In this document: positions 6,577 to 9,618 of the stretch, in pieces
Numbering within the stretch: position 1 is the stretch's first letter
Layout of the letters: each line of letters begins with the position of its first letter
Assembly (NCBI GenBank): GCA_900547685.1
Contig: URHS01000070.1
Location: 1-9,618, forward strand
Origin: an uncultured Blautia sp.
GTDB taxonomy: Bacteria > Bacillota > Clostridia > Lachnospirales > Lachnospiraceae
Reading direction: 5' to 3'
DNA length: 9,618 bases
The notes under the pieces: generated by a model
Database searches by the model: none
What the model saw: only the letters and a program-made list of their open reading frames with translations
Told to the model about the DNA's origin: nothing
Made by a program: the position numbers and the translations under genes

Positions 6577-6634
6577 AAAAAAGGTACTGAATTCCTCTTT
6601 TCTCTGAATTGGAATCCAGTACCTTCTTTTTATT
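6577..6634. terminator. Bidirectional terminator between the FucO relic and the PRD regulator
   Basis: AAGGTACTGAATTCC (6581-6595) pairs with GGAATCCAGTACCTT (6611-6625), 14 of 15 positions, around a 15-nt loop. T-runs follow on both strands (CTTTTTATTT on plus, TTTTTTGC on minus). It isolates the regulator promoter from transcription coming from the dehydrogenase remnant. Confidence 0.85.
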
Positions 6635-6702
6635 TATTGTATTTTATATATTATTGTTGTAATTATCATAAGTATAGTGTTTGAAGACTAGATGTCTTAA
6701 AA

Positions 6703-7410
6703 TTATAATAATGATTTATAAAGTGCAATAATATACTCTACGCTCGCATCTTTTGGATTTCCTGGTGCGCATGCGTCTGCATAAGCGGATTCTGCTAAAA
6801 ACTGTACATCTTCTTCTTTCACGATTTCTTTTAAATCTGCTGGTATTCCGACATCTGCTGATAATTTTATCACTGCATCAACGGCTGCTTTTCTGTATTC
6901 TTTCTGTGTCATATCTTCAACACCTTCAACACCCATTGCTTTTGCAATATATTTGTATTTGTCTCCTGTTGCATCTGCGTTATATTCCATAGCTGTTGGA
7001 AGAAGGACCGCATTTGCTACTCCGTGTGGTATGTCATAAACTGCACCTAATGCATGAGCCATAGAATGTACGATTCCAAGTCCAACGTTTGAGAATCCCA
7101 TTCCTGCAATGTACTGTCCCATTGCCATTCCTTCTCTTCCTTCTGGTGTATTTTCAACAGCTCCTCTTAAGTTTTCAGAGATCAGTTTGATCAGTTCGAT
7201 CGCTTTGATATGGAACATATCTGTCATTTCCCATGCAGCTTTTGTTGTATATCCTTCGATGGCATGTGTTAATGCATCCATACCTGTTGCTGCTGTTGCG
7301 ATTTCCTGGATTGCTCCTGCTCCGTGATAAGATGTTCCATTTAATACGATACGCAATTTTTTAACTATTTCCGTTATAAAATTGTTCAAGTAGCAATACA
7401 AGTTACACAT
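6703..7410 (-). pseudogene. fucO: FucO-like iron alcohol dehydrogenase with a large internal in-frame deletion
   Basis: Remnant of lactaldehyde reductase/1,2-propanediol oxidoreductase (group III Fe-ADH; intact length about 380 aa). The frame from the ATG at 7408-7410 gives 235 aa. Residues 20-37 (RIVLNGTSYHGAGAIQEI) match the extreme N-terminus of FucO, and from residue 38 onward (ATAATGMDALTHAIEGY..) the sequence matches the C-terminal half, starting around residue 190 of intact proteins. About 165-170 residues, including the Rossmann nucleotide-binding region, are missing, yet the frame is kept. All four iron ligands remain: Asp45, His49, His115 and His129. Residues 1-19 look non-native; a TTG at 7354-7356 is another possible start, and no good ribosome binding site is seen for either. 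Without the cofactor domain, catalysis is very unlikely. A terminator follows at 6577-6634. Confidence 0.85.
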
Positions 7411-7453
7411 TTGGTAAAATATAAATAATGTTACATTTCGTTAAAAGTGTAAC
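7402..7453 (-). promoter_or_regulatory. GTTACA-type dyads around a possible promoter of the FucO relic
   Basis: GTTACAC (7402-7408) is the exact complement of GTGTAAC (7447-7453), and a third GTTACA begins at 7430. The 24-bp segment 7430-7453 is itself a dyad (GTTACA.TT..AA.TGTAAC). A possible minus-strand promoter overlaps it: TTTTAA, 17 bp, then TATATT. Half-sites over the -35 box and near the start site suggest a repressor operator. The regulator is unknown; a TetR-type relic lies just upstream. Confidence 0.4.
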
Positions 7454-7475
7454 ACCTTATCTTTTCTAAATATCT

Positions 7476-7571
7476 TTAAATAAATTGTAAATCTTCGGTG
7501 GCATCGCATTGATCTACGATCTGTTTTACCGTGATCTTATTTACCGGGGTATGTACGAGTAATTCTTTCAT
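7476..7571 (-). pseudogene. TetR/AcrR-type helix-turn-helix relic
   Basis: A 31-codon minus-strand frame contains MKELLVHTPVNKITVKQIVD followed by QCDAT. The pattern LxELL..P.NKITVKQIVDQC is that of the first two helices of a TetR N-terminal domain, where RQTFYYHF would be expected next. Instead the frame ends after six unrelated residues (EDLQFI). It therefore keeps only a piece of the DNA-binding domain and cannot work as a repressor. No Shine-Dalgarno sequence is visible before the ATG, and the original start probably lay upstream. The identification rests on about 25 residues. It is oriented like the FucO relic and may once have regulated it. Confidence 0.45.
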
Positions 7572-7613
7572 ATATAATCTTATTTTACATTATTTTTGAT
7601 ATTTTATAAAGAC

Positions 7614-7657
7614 AAAAAGATTGTTATCTGAACATTCCACCAGATAACAATCTTTTT
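7614..7657. terminator. Strong bidirectional terminator, perfect 17-bp stem
   Basis: AAAAAGATTGTTATCTG (7614-7630) pairs without mismatch with 7641-7657 around a 10-nt loop, giving U-tracts on both strands. It lies about 28 bp beyond the stop codon of the DnaJ fragment and would have been that gene's terminator. It also blocks read-through toward the TetR and FucO relics. Confidence 0.9.
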
Positions 7658-7684
7658 ATATTATCAGGAAGTTTTACTATTTAT

Positions 7685-7903
7685 TTAAAAAGATGCATTT
7701 CCTCTTCCGCCACACAGGCCATCAAATTCTTTTAATTTGTTCTTCGCCTGCTGTGATACATTTTTTGGAACCTGAATCTGTACCACTGCATACTGATCTC
7801 CTTTTTGCGATGGATTCTTCATCAACGACATTCCTTTTCCACGCAGACGGATCTTAGATCCTGACTGTGTTTCTTCTTTGATTTTACAATTATAACCTAT
7901 CAT
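7685..7903 (-). pseudogene. C-terminal fragment of a DnaJ-like co-chaperone
   Basis: From about residue 12 the 72-aa frame (TQSGSKIRLRGKGMSLMKNP, then GDQYAVVQIQVP) matches the end of the DnaJ C-terminal substrate-binding domain (beta-sandwich CTD II). The J domain, Gly/Phe linker and first CTD are absent. Intact DnaJ/CbpA proteins are about 300-380 aa, so less than a quarter remains. The frame's ATG lies between the -35 and -10 boxes of the promoter at 7889-7916, so a transcript from it lacks this start. Translation could only begin internally, for example at Met25 after AAAAGG. It looks like a promoter region fused by deletion to the last part of the gene, not an alternative small protein. 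Confidence 0.75.
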
Positions 7904-7916
7904 AAATCCTTGTCAA
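7889..7916 (-). promoter_or_regulatory. Consensus sigma-A promoter upstream of the DnaJ fragment
   Basis: On the minus strand TTGACA (7911-7916) and TATAAT (7889-7894) are both perfect consensus boxes, 16 bp apart. Transcription would start near 7882, already inside the DnaJ-fragment frame. No CIRCE-type repeat is evident beside it. It is probably the surviving promoter of the deleted gene. Confidence 0.75.
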
Positions 7917-8101
7917 GACTTAAAATAATGATGTTCAGGCTATTGAATGATACAACTCATACATGCCAAAAATAAACATTGTCAAATTTAATCTATTCCT
8001 TATTGGGCAAAGCGCGCCATCTGAGAGATGGGACAAAGACAAATGATTTCCTTACACATCTGTGCACAAAGCTGACTTACGTCCATTTCGTAATTGATAT
8101 T
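7917..8101. other. Intergenic region downstream of the aldolase, no clear gene
   Basis: There is no recognisable gene or strong terminator in these 185 bp. A short stem CCATCT-GAG-AGATGG (8017-8031) has no U-tract. TTGACA on the minus strand (7980-7985) is followed 18 bp later by a poor -10 (TATGAG). A 28-codon minus-strand frame (8000-8086) has no ribosome binding site. Confidence 0.4.
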
Positions 8102-8956
8102 TTATTTCTGCGCTTTTCCTGCACTTCCGCAAACTTTTATTTTGCTCATAACATATTTTTTTACTTCTTCACGGCCTGCTGCGCTATATTTCTTAGGATC
8201 AATAGTATCAGTATCTGCAGTAAAAACACCCTTTACTCCTTTTGTAAATGCAATACGGAGATCGGTAGCATAATTTACTTTACAGATACCACGTTTAATA
8301 CACTCTTTTACCGCTTCGTCCGGCACACCGCTTGTTCCGTGAAGAACGAGCGGAATCTCTACAACATCTCTGATCCGGCTTAAGATGTCAAACTGAAGCT
8401 TTGGTTCTCCCTTATAAACACCGTGGGCTGTACCAATCCCCACTGCGAGAAAATCAACCCCTGTTCTCTCTGCAAATTCCTTCGCTTCCTGTGGATCTGT
8501 ATATGGATTATCATCTCCGCCGTCTAAATCATCTTCTTTCCCCCCAACCTTCCCAAGCTCAGCCTCTACCGGAACTTCGGATGGATGGCAGGCATTTGCG
8601 ACTGCCCTGCTGACAGTCATATTAACTTCAAATGCCTCATGGGAACCATCGATCATGATGGAAGTATAACCCGCTCTGAGTGCCTGCATCGCAAGTTCAA
8701 AGCTATTGCCATGATCTAAATGCATCACTACAGGAACCGATGTCCTCTCTGCCGCTGTTTTAACATTTGCAAGATAATAATCAAGTCCCGCATATTTTAC
8801 TGTAGACGGAGTTGTCTGCATAATAACCGGTGACTGTAATTCCTCTGCAGCTTCTGCAACTGCCTGTACCATTTCCATATTTTCTACATTGAATGCACCG
8901 ACTGCGTATCCGCCGGCCTGTGCTTTCAGTAATATTTCTTTCGATGTTGTTAACAT
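8102..8956 (-). CDS. Class II ketose-bisphosphate aldolase (GatY/KbaY/Fba family)
   Basis: Zinc-dependent cytosolic aldolase cleaving tagatose- or fructose-1,6-bisphosphate to dihydroxyacetone phosphate and glyceraldehyde 3-phosphate. The 284-aa product has the GatY/KbaY length. Visible motifs: HLDHGNS (zinc ligand and catalytic acid region, Asp81 and His82), VEAELGKVGG (Glu133), GTAHG (zinc ligand His178), VLHGTSG (zinc ligand His206) and the phosphate-binding KVNYATD (226-232). The ATG is preceded by GGAAAGGGAAAG. The gene follows the PfkB kinase by 19 nt, so the two form one transcriptional unit and a kinase-aldolase pathway. A galactitol-type EIIA in the same window favours a tagatose substrate, but this is inference; fructose-1,6-bisphosphate is equally compatible with the motifs. 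The frame is intact and the enzyme is probably active. Confidence 0.9.
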   Translation of the reverse strand: MLTTSKEILLKAQAGGYAVGAFNVENMEMVQAVAEAAEELQSPVIMQTTPSTVKYAGLDYYLANVKTAAERTSVPVVMHLDHGNSFELAMQALRAGYTSIMIDGSHEAFEVNMTVSRAVANACHPSEVPVEAELGKVGGKEDDLDGGDDNPYTDPQEAKEFAERTGVDFLAVGIGTAHGVYKGEPKLQFDILSRIRDVVEIPLVLHGTSGVPDEAVKECIKRGICKVNYATDLRIAFTKGVKGVFTADTDTIDPKKYSAAGREEVKKYVMSKIKVCGSAGKAQK

Positions 8957-8975
8957 AACTTTCCCTTTCCGGATA

Positions 8976-9618
8976 TTATAATTTGATTATCTTAACGTTC
9001 TGGCTGATCTCGTCTCTCTTTGCAGGATCAAATGTCCCTGTATTGGATGAGAGCGCGTTGGCAGATGCAACTGCCACTGCGAATTTCAGGGCATCTTCCG
9101 GCTCCATATTTCTCTCCAATGCGACTGCAAACGCTCCAACCATAGAGTCTCCGCATCCTACCGTATTTACCACTTCTATTCTCGGCGGTTTACCCTGATA
9201 AATGCCTTTTTTGCATACGAGTAAAGCCCCTTCGCCTCCAAGAGAAATTACTACATATGGGATCCCCTTTTCGTAGATTTTTTGAGCATATCCTATGACA
9301 TCTTCCTGGCTGCGGACTTTGATATCAAAAAGCATTTCTATCTCATCTTTATTAGGTTTTACCATAGTTGGCAGGCTCTCAAGACCTCTCTTTAAATATT
9401 CTCCGCTGGTATCTAAGATCACTTTTCTTCCCAGCTTCTTAACGATCCGGATCATTTTTTGATAGATATCCCTGCCCATTCCCCTGGGAGCACTTCCTGA
9501 AATGGTCACAACATCACTGTTCCGGATGATCCCGGGAAATCTTTCTAAAAATGAAGTTTCTTCGTAAGCGCCCAATATTAATGCGGTCAGATACAAAATT
9601 ACCCCAGCCCTTTGCGAG
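8976..9618 (-). CDS. PfkB-family sugar-phosphate kinase (1-phosphofructokinase/tagatose-6-phosphate kinase), partial
   Basis: ATP-dependent kinase converting a ketose monophosphate to the bisphosphate used by the adjacent aldolase. Only the C-terminal ~213 residues of an expected ~310 are in the window; the gene enters from the right edge in the open minus frame. Visible motifs are TISGSAPRG, the ribokinase-fold MVKPNKDEIE segment, the GGEGALLV nucleotide-binding strand and the second PfkB signature NTVGCGDS with the catalytic Asp (codon near 9147-9149) and the anion hole (GCGD in place of the usual GAGD). An internal TTG at 9594-9596 is not a credible start because the frame stays open beyond it. 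The stop lies 19 nt before the aldolase start. Residues before about EETSF fit the family poorly, so I cannot exclude a frame problem near the edge. Confidence 0.85.
   Translation of the reverse strand, partial: SQRAGVILYLTALILGAYEETSFLERFPGIIRNSDVVTISGSAPRGMGRDIYQKMIRIVKKLGRKVILDTSGEYLKRGLESLPTMVKPNKDEIEMLFDIKVRSQEDVIGYAQKIYEKGIPYVVISLGGEGALLVCKKGIYQGKPPRIEVVNTVGCGDSMVGAFAVALERNMEPEDALKFAVAVASANALSSNTGTFDPAKRDEISQNVKIIKL

Noticed and set aside
8000..8086. 28-codon cysteine-rich minus-strand frame after the aldolase
   Set aside because: It has no ribosome binding site and no recognisable similarity; this length is expected by chance.
7979..8383. 134-codon plus-strand frame opposite the end of the aldolase
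   Set aside because: It is antisense to a clear gene, its composition is F/S/N/C-rich, and it has no translation signal.
1..9618. CRISPR arrays, tRNA or rRNA genes, toxin-antitoxin or defence genes
   Set aside because: I looked for spaced direct repeats, tRNA-like arms and small gene pairs on both strands and found none.

Overview
The window looks like a chromosomal segment of a gut-type Clostridia (Firmicutes), most likely Lachnospiraceae. Reasons: strong Shine-Dalgarno sequences, AT-rich intergenic DNA, sigma-A promoters with near-consensus boxes, Rho-independent terminators, a PTS regulator with PRD-EIIB-EIIA architecture, and a FucO-type iron alcohol dehydrogenase of the kind common in that family. 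The genus assignment is inference; no rRNA or marker gene is present. Apart from an IS transposase and a doubtful partial frame at the left edge, every gene is on the minus strand, so the functional order reads right to left.

Right end (8102-9618): a PfkB-family sugar-phosphate kinase (its N-terminus lies outside the window) is followed after 19 nt by a GatY/KbaY-like class II ketose-bisphosphate aldolase. Together they would phosphorylate a ketose monophosphate and cleave it to triose phosphates, as in tagatose-6-P or fructose-1-P catabolism.

Middle right (about 6700-8000): a small graveyard. It holds a DnaJ C-terminal fragment placed directly behind a consensus promoter, a TetR-type helix-turn-helix relic, and a FucO-like dehydrogenase whose first ~19 residues are joined in frame to its C-terminal iron-binding half, with the nucleotide-binding region gone. 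Strong terminators and a GTTACAC-type dyad remain between them.

Middle left (2964-6540), visibly more AT-rich than its flanks: a sugar-PTS regulatory and catabolic block. A near-consensus promoter drives a 634-aa HTH-HTH-PRD-PRD-EIIB-EIIA regulator. A ~200-bp intergenic region with two dyads comes next, one of them shaped like a terminator or attenuator. Then come a phosphotriesterase-family (amidohydrolase) protein with all metal ligands and a galactitol-type PTS EIIA. The EIIB and EIIC partners normally expected are absent; a degenerate IS element lies where they could have been.

Left (1-2927): a DDE transposase with two zinc ribbons, lacking its C-terminus, lies between TGTCAAGT inverted repeats. 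A complete phosphohexomutase gene of visibly higher GC follows, ending in a bidirectional terminator whose loop carries a 42-bp palindrome resembling two fused IS150-type ends.

The most interesting points are: the regulator has lost all four canonical PRD histidines but keeps its EIIB cysteine and EIIA histidine; a hairpin could hide the transposase ribosome binding site in read-through transcripts; and several neighbouring genes are broken by internal or C-terminal deletion. No clearly new defence, CRISPR or RNA system is visible.
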